DNA of 64,000 nucleotides from Bacteroidota bacterium (GTDB lineage Bacteria; Bacteroidota; Ignavibacteria; Palsa-1295), in NCBI GenBank assembly GCA_030706745.1, contig JAUZNX010000013.1:34541-98540 (forward strand). The letters run 5' to 3'. Of the stretch, positions 29,628 through 36,808 are shown in pieces. Position 1 is the first letter of the stretch; every line of letters begins with the position of its first letter. The position numbers were made by a program, and so were the translations under genes. The notes under the pieces are model-generated. The model was not told the origin of the DNA, made no database searches, and worked only from the letters and a program-made list of their open reading frames with translations.

Positions 29628-29646
29628 ACTGAATGGGAAAGTCGAA
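29616..29646 (-). repeat. yajQ 3'-tail copy A3 (31 bp)
   Basis: Reverse-strand reading encodes FDFPIQFTNYR-stop, the last 11 codons of yajQ. TTCGTAAACTGAATGGGAAAG (29621-) differs from the yajQ copy by one base over the core. It overlaps the 3' end of mtnN on the other strand. It bounds the toxin-antitoxin cassette on the left. Confidence 0.85.
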
Positions 29647-29662
29647 TCCCGGAGGGATTTCG

Positions 29663-30025
29663 TCAAAGACGGGCGCGCCCGGCCCGACTGGGGTTCATCA
29701 TCTCGACCGAGAGCTTCATCCCGAGCGAGCGAAGAACCGCTCCAACACTATCGATCTTGGGGTTGCCTCGTGGTGATAATGTGCGATAGAGATTTTCTCG
29801 ATTCAGTCCTGTTTTCCGGGCAAGCAACGATAGTCCGCCATTTGCCCGTGCAACATGGCCAAGCGCAATGAGAAAAACTCGCGGGTCTTCATCTTCTAAA
29901 CATGCTCTTAAGTAGGCAGCGGCCTCGCTCGGATTCTTCAAATCCTCAATCAGCTCGTCCTCATAACTCACCGAGGGTGCTGGAGGCCTTTCTTTCTTTA
30001 TAGTCTTTCCAGTACTTTTTCGCAT
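29663..30025 (-). CDS. HigA-like antitoxin (addiction-module antidote, HTH)
   Basis: A 120-aa DNA-binding antitoxin. After a basic N-terminus (MRKSTGKTIKKERPPAP) comes the family's conserved core: NPSEAAAYLRACLEDEDPRV, then the helix-turn-helix GGLSLLARKTGLNRENLYRTL and GNPKIDSVGAVLRSLGMKLSV. This matches the probable addiction module antidote family (TIGR02684-like). Its start overlaps the toxin gene by 65 bp, in the toxin-first order of higBA. The ATG at 30025 is chosen over an upstream in-frame ATG at 30091. Confidence 0.88.
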   Translation of the reverse strand: MRKSTGKTIKKERPPAPSVSYEDELIEDLKNPSEAAAYLRACLEDEDPRVFLIALGHVARANGGLSLLARKTGLNRENLYRTLSPRGNPKIDSVGAVLRSLGMKLSVEMMNPSRAGRARL

Positions 30026-30314
30026 TCCGAATGTCCTTTGATTGTGAACTCTTATCTCCGCCACACAATAGCAATACGATCTCTTTGCCATCTATGCCAT
30101 AGTAGAGGCGGTAGCCAGGTCCTTCATGGATTCGAAGTGTTTGCACTCCCTCACCTTCAGGCTTCGTATCACCGAAATTCCCGAGTGAGGCGCGAACCAG
30201 ACGTTGGCGCACAATTACTCGCAATGGCGCATCCAACGATCTTAACCATGAGCTGAATGGCCGTTCTCCATTCAGCGTGTTGTAGAGCCGCAGTTCGCGA
30301 GTGATGGCTTCCAC
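29961..30314 (-). CDS. RelE/HigB-like toxin (addiction-module killer protein)
   Basis: A 117-aa ParE/RelE-fold toxin. Family features: FSSWLRSLDAPLRVIVRQRL, GNFGDTKPEGEGVQTLRIHEG, GYRLYYGIDGKEIVLLLCGG and DKSSQSKDIRNAKKYWKDY, as in the phage-derived Gp49-like/TIGR02683 killer proteins, which are presumed translation-dependent mRNA interferases. It overlaps the antitoxin gene. The pair sits between two copies of the yajQ tail, indicating acquisition as a unit. Confidence 0.88.
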   Translation of the reverse strand: MEAITRELRLYNTLNGERPFSSWLRSLDAPLRVIVRQRLVRASLGNFGDTKPEGEGVQTLRIHEGPGYRLYYGIDGKEIVLLLCGGDKSSQSKDIRNAKKYWKDYKERKASSTLGEL

Positions 30315-30325
30315 TAATTCAATTG

Positions 30326-30343
30326 TGTAGCTTTGAAGCTACA
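30326..30343. promoter_or_regulatory. Palindromic operator candidate of the toxin-antitoxin pair
   Basis: TGTAGCTT-tg-AAGCTACA is an exact 8+8 palindrome lying 12 bp upstream of the toxin start. Antitoxins of this type usually repress their own promoter by binding such a site. Function inferred from position and symmetry. Confidence 0.55.
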
Positions 30344-30396
30344 ACTTCTAATGAGAACAGAGAGTTCGAAGGGGAAGGGGATGGATAAATCTCCTA

Positions 30397-30453
30397 CCGG
30401 TAATTCGTAAACTGAATCGGGAAGTCGAAGGTCTGGCCTTTGAGCGTGGCGAT
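30397..30453 (-). repeat. yajQ 3'-tail copy A2 (57 bp)
   Basis: Reverse reading gives IATLKGQTFDFPIQFTNYR-stop. From 30401 to 30453 it matches yajQ (32151-32203) at 51 of 53 bases. It is an isolated gene tail, not attached to an upstream yajQ body. It lies between the TA pair and the 525-aa secreted-protein gene. Confidence 0.92.
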
Positions 30454-30496
30454 TCCCCACCCTGATGAGGTTTGTGGATGTTTGAGCAGGCCCGGG

Positions 30497-32074
30497 CTAG
30501 TGCAGAAAATAGAACGGAACCACGTTAGAATTAAAACGTAAAAAGTAAAATCCGTCAGGCAATTGTTCTGCGTCAATTATCACGTGAAGCTCCGGTACGC
30601 AGTCGTGTTGAAGGTAGATGCGGCCCAATGCATCAAAAACCTCGTAGCGATCAATGAGATATTTTGAAACGATGTTCAGAGATCGTTCTGTGATTGAGAT
30701 AGAGGGGGTTGATCGCAATTCTGCTTGATGCACGGCAGATCGTTCGGGGCAGGTGATCTCATAATTATAGTTTAAGACATCAGCGGTATATCCACTTTTA
30801 ATCACCGAAGCACCCGCTGTAAGCACGAGATCCGAATCCTCAACATCTCGCTCCACTGGCATTAAGGATGTGTCTCGAACCATATAGAGGGTCTGACCAC
30901 AGTCCATGTGACCCAAAGAATCCTCTTGAAAAAGCCATGTGTCCGCATTGAAATCCGATGTTATGACAAACCCTCCGCTTCTCGTGAGAGCAATTGGTCG
31001 ATTACCGTAATACTGATAATAGGACGCTGTTACTCCATTAGAAAGTAGCGTTGATTCCAGTAGCCTACCGGAGCTATCGATTCTTAGAATCGCAGGACCT
31101 TGATTGACAGTCTTGATGGGGTATCGGTACATAAGGGAATCCCACACGGATGATACATAGAAGCTATCCATGGAGGCAGATAGAAAATACTCATGATGTA
31201 ATTCAATTGCCCTTGCTGACGCTGTCCCTCCGTAAACATGTAGCCATAGAATATTCAAATTATTGTCTAATTTAAGGCAAAAGGCCGCATCAGTTGAAAT
31301 GGTGTCCAGAAGGCGGTAAAAGTCGGCATTCCCAGCGATAAGAAGCCCTGAATCCGAAGTATTGACAACAGACTCCGCACTGAGTCCGACAATATAAGTT
31401 TGATTCGCGAATGTATTACCCAATCGTATCGCTTTGGTCCGAATTGTATGACCAGACGTGTCTAAAGCCTGCACGAAGAGGTCGCCAGAAGACTTAAGAT
31501 TGCCGACAATTGTCATCCTGTCCGACTTCGGCTGATAGCTCAACGCGCTCGGGTTTGCATCTGAGGAATCAATACGAATCAGCCGCTTCCAAACGAGCGA
31601 ACCGTCACTTCTATATCTTCCGACATACTCCGATTGCAATTCTCCGATTGCCAGGAGGTCGTTGCCACAAGGTTTAACATCATATCCTTCCGCTCCGACA
31701 TACATGTCGATAAAACTCATTAAGGGAATAGTCCCATCCACGGAGCACCGCAATAAAATAATAGAATTGTCATCACTGCCGATTGCATAAACATCTCCAT
31801 CAATGCCTTGTGTGAGACCATTGAAGCGTGACCGGTGGTCTGGGAGATTGATAAGTCGCTCCCAAAGCTTCGTTCCATCCGCACCGATACGCGTGAGTAC
31901 TGGCATTAATGGATTCGAGCCCCCGTATTCCCTGCCAGACAGAATGAAGCTGCTGTCTCGCAATTCAGTCGTCGCTAACGGTTGAATTGGACCGAGCTCC
32001 CACCGTTGAAAGGGCTGGGCGTAAGCGGCACATCCGATTAGACACCCAACGAGAACGAGGATCACTCTTTTCAT
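30497..32074 (-). CDS. Secreted repeat protein with T9SS-like C-terminus, AT-rich
   Basis: A 525-aa exported protein. The signal peptide is clear (KRVILVLVGCLIGCAAYAQ). The body resembles beta-propeller 'delta-60' style proteins, with recurring units such as GIDGDVYAIGSDDNSIILLR and GGFVITSDFNADTWL. The C-terminus is a short T9SS-like sorting region (YEVFDALGRIY, LPDGFYFLRFNSNVVPFYFLH). Base composition is visibly more AT-rich than its neighbours, which suggests transfer. It lies between two copies of the yajQ 3' tail in the same orientation as yajQ. ATG at 32074 chosen; MFMKR two codons earlier is possible. Confidence 0.82.
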   Translation of the reverse strand: MKRVILVLVGCLIGCAAYAQPFQRWELGPIQPLATTELRDSSFILSGREYGGSNPLMPVLTRIGADGTKLWERLINLPDHRSRFNGLTQGIDGDVYAIGSDDNSIILLRCSVDGTIPLMSFIDMYVGAEGYDVKPCGNDLLAIGELQSEYVGRYRSDGSLVWKRLIRIDSSDANPSALSYQPKSDRMTIVGNLKSSGDLFVQALDTSGHTIRTKAIRLGNTFANQTYIVGLSAESVVNTSDSGLLIAGNADFYRLLDTISTDAAFCLKLDNNLNILWLHVYGGTASARAIELHHEYFLSASMDSFYVSSVWDSLMYRYPIKTVNQGPAILRIDSSGRLLESTLLSNGVTASYYQYYGNRPIALTRSGGFVITSDFNADTWLFQEDSLGHMDCGQTLYMVRDTSLMPVERDVEDSDLVLTAGASVIKSGYTADVLNYNYEITCPERSAVHQAELRSTPSISITERSLNIVSKYLIDRYEVFDALGRIYLQHDCVPELHVIIDAEQLPDGFYFLRFNSNVVPFYFLH

Positions 32075-32143
32075 AAACACGAATTACATTCGGTATAGGC
32101 CGGACGTTCCATAGGGGCAGCTATTTGACCATCCGTTGTTCCC

Positions 32144-32641
32144 TTATCGATAATTCGTAAACTGAATCGGAAAGTCGAAGCTCTGGCCTTTGAGCGTGGC
32201 GATGGCCTCTTGAAGATCGTCTTTGCTCTTGCCGACGATGCGAACGGCATCGCCCTGGATTTGCGCCTGGACTTTCATCTTTAGCTCTTTGACGAGCTTT
32301 GTGATCGTCTTCGCCTGTTCGCCTTCGAGTCCGTGCTTAAGCTTGATCGTCTGCCGGAGTGACATCCCGGTTGCCTCCTCGGCTTTCTGATAATCGAGCG
32401 CCTTGAGCGAGATGCCGCGCTTGATCATCTTGCCGTTCAGGATTTCTGCGAGCGCGCGGAGTTTCATGTCGTCCGAGGTGTGGAGGACGATCGTGTGCTC
32501 TTTGGGATTCCAGTCGATCTTGGTGTTTGAGCCTTTGAAATCGTAGCGCTGCTCGACTTCTTTGCGTGCCTGATTGATCGCGTTATCGACTTCCTGCTGG
32601 TCTACTTCCGAGACGACATCGAATGAAAATTGTTGTGCCAT
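32144..32641 (-). CDS. yajQ: YajQ family nucleotide-binding protein
   Basis: A 165-aa protein of the YajQ/UPF0234 family, which binds nucleotides (cyclic di-GMP in some species) through two ferredoxin-like folds. The N-terminus FSFDVVSEVDQQEVDNAINQ, the KGSNTKIDW stretch and the tail SFDFPIQFTNYR are diagnostic. It is complete. Two partial copies of its 3' end lie downstream at 30397 and 29616. It diverges from the BNR-repeat T9SS gene. Confidence 0.95.
   Translation of the reverse strand: MAQQFSFDVVSEVDQQEVDNAINQARKEVEQRYDFKGSNTKIDWNPKEHTIVLHTSDDMKLRALAEILNGKMIKRGISLKALDYQKAEEATGMSLRQTIKLKHGLEGEQAKTITKLVKELKMKVQAQIQGDAVRIVGKSKDDLQEAIATLKGQSFDFPIQFTNYR
32147..32203 (-). repeat. yajQ 3'-tail, resident copy A1
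   Basis: The terminal 57 bp of the yajQ coding region (just before its stop codon at 32144-32146) that recurs downstream as A2 (57 bp) and A3 (31 bp). Because the full yajQ body is attached only here, this is the parent copy. Confidence 0.92.
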
Positions 32642-32696
32642 ACTTCAAAAATACGGAATTGGAGAGCCGTTCAAAAAAAGTCGCCCTCAAATGTGT

Positions 32697-32721
32697 AACC
32701 TTTTGCCGCTTCACGGGTCTT
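32697..32721 (+). promoter_or_regulatory. ECF-type promoter for the BNR-repeat T9SS gene
   Basis: AACC at 32697-32700 and GGTCTT at 32716-32721, separated by 15 bp. The surrounding TGTGTAACCTTTTGCC block is identical for 16 bp to one before the sigma factor gene at 35069. AACC and GGTC/CGTC boxes at this spacing are the usual -35/-10 of ECF sigma factors. The start codon lies 32 bp downstream. Confidence 0.7.
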
Positions 32722-32752
32722 CTATACTGGAGGATTCTTCCAAGGCGGATCC

Positions 32753-34825
32753 GTGAAACACATCTGGTTTTTGATCATTCTGTCTTCCCTGGGTGTCTTT
32801 GCGTCCCGGGCGCAATCACAATGGACGATTGTCGCCCGAAATTTGGTGCCGGTGGTGCCAGACGCCGAAAACGGAGCGATTGTCCACAAGGATGGAATCC
32901 TCTGGGCTGGTGCGCGTGGTCTGTTCGAATCCCGTGATAGTGGTCTTACCTGGCGAGAAAATATCGGCTTTCCGTTACAACCGGATGACGAGATTGTGGA
33001 CATTCAGCTTTATGACACTGCGAATCTGCTCGTCACGGGCTATAACGGTATCTATCGTAGTACGAATGGCGGGGCGACCTGGCGAATCCTTCTGAACGAT
33101 ACCGAAATCAATTACGCGGCCAGCGGCTGCTTTGTCGGTTCTCCGGATACATTCGTCGTTTCCGATTTTGGCGGCGAGATCTGGCTGTCGAACGATGCGG
33201 GGAATACCTGGACCGTCCACCGGCTCGATACGAACGCCTCGCAGGTCATGTACCGACAGGGAAACCTCTACGCACTGATGGGAATCGGCATCCCGCCTCA
33301 GACTCCCTTGATTGGCGGATACATGTATGAGTCAACCGATCGGGGCATCACGTGGTCGAAGCTTCCGGGAGAGTTCGATGAGGACGCCTACAGTTTCACG
33401 TATGACTCATGCAGCGGGTCGACTATCTATGTGACGAACGAATGCACTGCCAACAGTTATGATCAGACCTCGCAACTCGTAACCTCTGCGGACAATGGTT
33501 TGACGTGGCAATTGAGCGCTAGTAATACTTCGAATTTCTTTGCAGGCTCGATCGCGACCGGCCGCCAGTGCATCTTCACATCGACGACCACTGACGGTGT
33601 CCTGCGCCTGACCGGCTCGAATTGGATTCCCATCGGGGGGCCGAACTGCGCCATTGATGACCGCTCGCTGTGCGCGCTCAACGACCAGCTCATTCTTGGG
33701 TTCGATGCCAATGGTAATCTATTCCGAACGTCGAACTCCGGCGGAATCCCTGTTCCGGGAAATTATATGCCGCCCACGATTTCGTCGTATGCCTTATTTG
33801 CAGGTGACTCGCTCACACCCTGCTCATTCGAGACGAAGAGCGTTACGATTCAGCCCTATTCCGGGACTACCTGCAATCTTCCCACGATTCTTTCCCAACG
33901 CTTGAGTGGAAAGGACTCTGCCTACTTTCAGTTCATTCACACGTCTACGACAAGTCTTACCCAACTCGATTCGGATGTGATCCTGTGGCAGCCAGGCGGC
34001 CCTGCTCGGGACTACTCCGCAACGCTTACAATTCGGCTGAGTGATGGAACAGTGTGGAACATCGCACTGAAAGGACATGGCGAGGACAGCGTGAATGAAA
34101 CCTTGAATCTCTATCATGCTTACTCTCATTTTGGAGGGAGTCTGACAGATACGATCGGCGACATAACCTTCGGCATATCAGGCAAGCCCATCCCGTATCC
34201 TTTGCGAGCCCGGTTTACATGGGACACTTCGGTTTTCATCTTCAATGATGCAGTCGACCCAAGCGGGAATCGAATTGATCTCAGCTCTAGTACGGGTTTC
34301 GCGGAGCTTCAATTCAATCCTGTTGGTGGCCTTTCGAGTGACTCAGTGCTGGGGTATATTCACATGGAGTTTTATCCACAAGCGCACAGCGGAATTCCGA
34401 GCGATACATCAGCGGATCACCGATGTGGGATGCTTGCGCTCGATTCGGTGTGGCTGCTTCGGAATGATATTATTTGTGGCAGCTATCGTAGTTCGGCGAG
34501 GTCGATCTGTCTCGAGGGCAGCGCATGTCAAACCGGCCTGCTCAGCGGTTTCATGCGCTACGGTACTGTGCCATCCTTCCGCATCGCACCGAATCCGACG
34601 ACAGGCATGACCGAGATCCAGGCGTTTTCCACTCTTGATGGACCATTATCCGCTGCGACGATTGAAGTCTTGGATGCGCTGGGTACGGTAGATTTCCGCA
34701 CGGAGGCCGATCTCTCTGCCGGCCCAGTCTCACTCAATTTGACTAAGATACGGTCAGGGCCAAAGTTTGTCAAAGTCACTACTGCCGCCGGCGAACGCGT
34801 GCTTCCGCTGATGTTAGAGAAATAG
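32753..34825 (+). CDS. Secreted BNR/sortilin-like repeat protein with T9SS sorting domain
   Basis: A 690-aa exported protein starting at a GTG. The signal peptide is HIWFLIILSSLGVFASRAQ. The N-terminal half has BNR-type Asp-box repeats (SRDSGLTWRENIG, STNGGATWRILL, SNDAGNTWTVH, STDRGITWSK, SADNGLTWQL), as in sialidase-like propellers. The second half has an immunoglobulin-like/ASH region and a T9SS CTD (FRIAPNPTTGMTEIQAF, VLDALGTV, VKVTTAAGERVLPLMLEK). The promoter is of ECF type and matches the one of the sigma gene downstream, so the gene is a likely target of that sigma factor. Confidence 0.88.
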   Translation: MKHIWFLIILSSLGVFASRAQSQWTIVARNLVPVVPDAENGAIVHKDGILWAGARGLFESRDSGLTWRENIGFPLQPDDEIVDIQLYDTANLLVTGYNGIYRSTNGGATWRILLNDTEINYAASGCFVGSPDTFVVSDFGGEIWLSNDAGNTWTVHRLDTNASQVMYRQGNLYALMGIGIPPQTPLIGGYMYESTDRGITWSKLPGEFDEDAYSFTYDSCSGSTIYVTNECTANSYDQTSQLVTSADNGLTWQLSASNTSNFFAGSIATGRQCIFTSTTTDGVLRLTGSNWIPIGGPNCAIDDRSLCALNDQLILGFDANGNLFRTSNSGGIPVPGNYMPPTISSYALFAGDSLTPCSFETKSVTIQPYSGTTCNLPTILSQRLSGKDSAYFQFIHTSTTSLTQLDSDVILWQPGGPARDYSATLTIRLSDGTVWNIALKGHGEDSVNETLNLYHAYSHFGGSLTDTIGDITFGISGKPIPYPLRARFTWDTSVFIFNDAVDPSGNRIDLSSSTGFAELQFNPVGGLSSDSVLGYIHMEFYPQAHSGIPSDTSADHRCGMLALDSVWLLRNDIICGSYRSSARSICLEGSACQTGLLSGFMRYGTVPSFRIAPNPTTGMTEIQAFSTLDGPLSAATIEVLDALGTVDFRTEADLSAGPVSLNLTKIRSGPKFVKVTTAAGERVLPLMLEK

Positions 34826-34924
34826 GTCTCACTACCTTTTGGCTGGGGAGCCGTTGGTTTTCCAGAAAGTGGTGCTTTTATGAAAAACAAACTCAAATAG
34901 TAAAATAGCAGCATGAAATGCCCA

Positions 34925-34959
34925 AAATCAGCCTGATTTCAGCATATTGGCAATTGCCA
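34925..34959. promoter_or_regulatory. Palindromes in the 243-bp gap upstream of the sigma-factor promoter
   Basis: AAATCA-GCC-TGATTT (34925-34939) and the exact 12-bp palindrome TGGCAATTGCCA (34948-34959) lie 60-95 bp upstream of the ECF promoter. They could be regulator sites or the remains of a terminator for the upstream gene. There is no other feature in 34826-35018. Confidence 0.35.
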
Positions 34960-35018
34960 TATTCTGAGCCATCGGACGCTCTACTCAGATTTCTGGTCAA
35001 ATCTGCGTGACCTTGTGT

Positions 35019-35043
35019 AACCTTTTGCCTTCTCGTTGGTCTT
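35019..35043 (+). promoter_or_regulatory. ECF-type promoter for the sigma factor gene (autoregulation)
   Basis: AACC at 35019-35022 and GGTCTT at 35038-35043 with a 15-bp spacer, inside the shared block TGTGTAACCTTTTGCC. The start codon is 26 bp downstream. Identity with the promoter at 32697 suggests that the encoded sigma factor controls its own gene. Confidence 0.7.
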
Positions 35044-35068
35044 AGTAATATAGGATTCATCACACGAC

Positions 35069-35872
35069 ATGCAAGAAGAAACCAAAAAGCCAGAGCGAGA
35101 CTCGGAATCAGGGATACCTGTCTCCCAGCCTTTCTTCTCGCCACAGGATGATTGGTCGCCCAGCGAAGGCGTGTTCGATGAGTTTTCGGGTGAAGCGGGT
35201 ACCATCAGTGATGCCCTCTCCCAGGAAGCGCCCTTCTCGATTTTAGCCGAAAATGCCGGCGGCGCACTTTCGGAACGCGCCACCGCCCGGCTGAATGATT
35301 GCGATTCGAAGTTGAAGCTGGAATTCCTGAGTGGGAACGTCCAGACGAGCACAGAAGCATTCATGCGCTTGTATGCGAAATACGAAGTTCCGCTGTTGCT
35401 CTATTGCAAGCGGATGCTGCGCAACGAGCAATCGGGCGAGGATGCCTTTCAGGATACCTGGACACGAGTGTTCGAATTCCGGCAGCGGAAAGATGTGACG
35501 ATTGACCACTTTCGTGGCCTGCTCTTCCAGACGGCGCGCAATCTCTGCTTCAACATGCTCCGAGTGGAAAAGCCGCATTCGAGCGAAGAGCTCGATCCGT
35601 TGATGGTTGAGGAAGCTTCCTCGCGGGAGGCAACTTCACGGGAAATTCAGGACTTGATGGTCCGCGGACTGGCAAAGCTGCCGTTCGATCAGCGAGAGAT
35701 TTTCGTGCTGCATGAGTATTCGGGATTCGCATATGGCGAGATTGCGGATATGATGCAGTCCTCCGAGCAATACGTGAAAGTTCGTGCGTATCGTGCTCGT
35801 ATTCGACTTCGGAAGTTCATTCAAGGATGGTTAGGCCTCGCGGAGTCCGACGATCCGTCACACTACATTTGA
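35069..35872 (+). CDS. ECF-subfamily RNA polymerase sigma-70 factor
   Basis: A 267-aa sigma factor. Residues 1-95 are an unusual acidic N-terminal extension. Region 2 follows (AFMRLYAKYEVPLLLYCKRML, EDAFQDTWTRVFEFR, HFRGLLFQTARNLCFNML) and region 4 is at the C-terminus (LAKLPFDQREIFVLHEYSGF, YGEIADMMQSSEQYVKVRAYRARIRLRKF). The extension makes it longer than the usual 170-200 aa. The next gene encodes a membrane protein that fits an anti-sigma factor. It appears to be transcribed from its own ECF-type promoter and probably also controls the T9SS gene at 32753. Confidence 0.92.
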   Translation: MQEETKKPERDSESGIPVSQPFFSPQDDWSPSEGVFDEFSGEAGTISDALSQEAPFSILAENAGGALSERATARLNDCDSKLKLEFLSGNVQTSTEAFMRLYAKYEVPLLLYCKRMLRNEQSGEDAFQDTWTRVFEFRQRKDVTIDHFRGLLFQTARNLCFNMLRVEKPHSSEELDPLMVEEASSREATSREIQDLMVRGLAKLPFDQREIFVLHEYSGFAYGEIADMMQSSEQYVKVRAYRARIRLRKFIQGWLGLAESDDPSHYI

Positions 35873-35932
35873 TAGCTCGGTTTTGTAATTTCCATGCGGC
35901 TCCCAGGCCGTACAGCATTTAAGATTATGGTC

Positions 35933-36628
35933 ATGAGACAAGAAGAACAGATCAGCCGATATTTCGATCACGCGATGACCTCGGGTGAGGAACAGAATTT
36001 CCTCATTACGCTGGCCGCCAGTGATGCGATGCGTCTTGCGTTTCGATCGCAACTCGAGTTGATGAAGGCCGTCCGCAGCGATGCTGACAGCCTGCGTATG
36101 GATCAGCGGCTCATCCGCGATCGTACGCTCACGGCGTTGGGACTCTCGGCCACCGCCGTGACACCTTTTATCGAGCAGGAGCTGGTCGGCTCCGCTCACG
36201 CGCAGGGAGCGGTTGCCGCCCCTCTTCGTGGTATTCTCAGTCGGCCGAAGTACGCTTTGGGTACGGGCCTGTTTCTTGGGTTCTTATCGGCGGTCGCGGT
36301 GATGAATATCACGCCGAAGCACTTGGGCCAGCCAACCCCGGTTGTCCAATCTGTCACACAGCCAGCGTCCCCCGCTGTTGCTCCTCTCACGCATGAAACA
36401 ATACCGGCCTCCAATGGCTTGCATAATGTGACGGATGAGCGGTCATTCGTCGCAGCCGGCCACCCATCATCGCATGCGCGTCACGCGCAGGCAACGAATG
36501 TCAGCACCAGGACTTCGGCGACGCCAGAAGTGTTGGATAGCAAGCCGGCCCAGATGGATGTCAAACCCATAATTAAGAAACCCGCGGACGATCGCTCGCC
36601 CGTGGATAATTCGACCAAGGCACCGTAA
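35933..36628 (+). CDS. Probable anti-sigma factor, single-span membrane protein
   Basis: A 231-aa protein 60 bp downstream of the ECF sigma gene. The cytoplasmic N-terminus (MRQEEQISRYFDHAMTSGEE) reads like an anti-sigma/zinc-finger-less ASD ('YFDGEMTPEE' style). One membrane span (GLFLGFLSAVAVMNI, residues about 113-127) follows, then a low-complexity Pro/Ser/Thr-rich periplasmic tail. No Zn-binding HxxxCxxC motif is present. The assignment rests on order and topology rather than strong similarity. ATG at 35933 chosen over 35894. Confidence 0.65.
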   Translation: MRQEEQISRYFDHAMTSGEEQNFLITLAASDAMRLAFRSQLELMKAVRSDADSLRMDQRLIRDRTLTALGLSATAVTPFIEQELVGSAHAQGAVAAPLRGILSRPKYALGTGLFLGFLSAVAVMNITPKHLGQPTPVVQSVTQPASPAVAPLTHETIPASNGLHNVTDERSFVAAGHPSSHARHAQATNVSTRTSATPEVLDSKPAQMDVKPIIKKPADDRSPVDNSTKAP

Positions 36629-36657
36629 AGCCAGTGAATTACGAATGACAATTGACG

Positions 36658-36699
36658 AATGACAAATTTGGATGCACATCTGCATCCAAATTTGTCATT
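36658..36699. terminator. Long AT-rich hairpin after the sigma/anti-sigma genes
   Basis: A 19-bp perfect stem: AATGACAAATTTGGATGCA (36658-36676), loop CATC, and its complement TGCATCCAAATTTGTCATT (36681-36699). It follows the anti-sigma stop by 30 bp. The T-run afterwards is short (TTG TT), so termination is probable but not certain. The left flank TTACGAATGACAATTGACGAATGAC belongs to the same short-repeat family as the in-frame DELR repeats. Confidence 0.6.
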
Positions 36700-36753
36700 T
36701 GTTATAACGAAGAACGCTATCGGCAATTGATTCAACGTTAGACGCTGCGTCTT

Positions 36754-36781
36754 TTGCGTCCGTCTGCTGCTTCGGACGCAA
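36754..36781. other. Hairpin upstream of the double-OmpA gene
   Basis: TTGCGTCCG (36754-36762) pairs with CGGACGCAA (36773-36781) around a 10-nt loop. It ends 27 bp before the ATG at 36809, so it would sit in the leader RNA of that gene or end the hairpin cluster behind the anti-sigma gene. Function unknown. Confidence 0.45.
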
Positions 36782-36808
36782 TGCTACGATGCCCGCTCCC
36801 TTACTTCA

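Noticed and set aside
30394..30576. 60-codon reverse frame ending in the yajQ-like tail
   Set aside because: Upstream part has no start context or conservation; it is a chance frame running into the duplicated tail.
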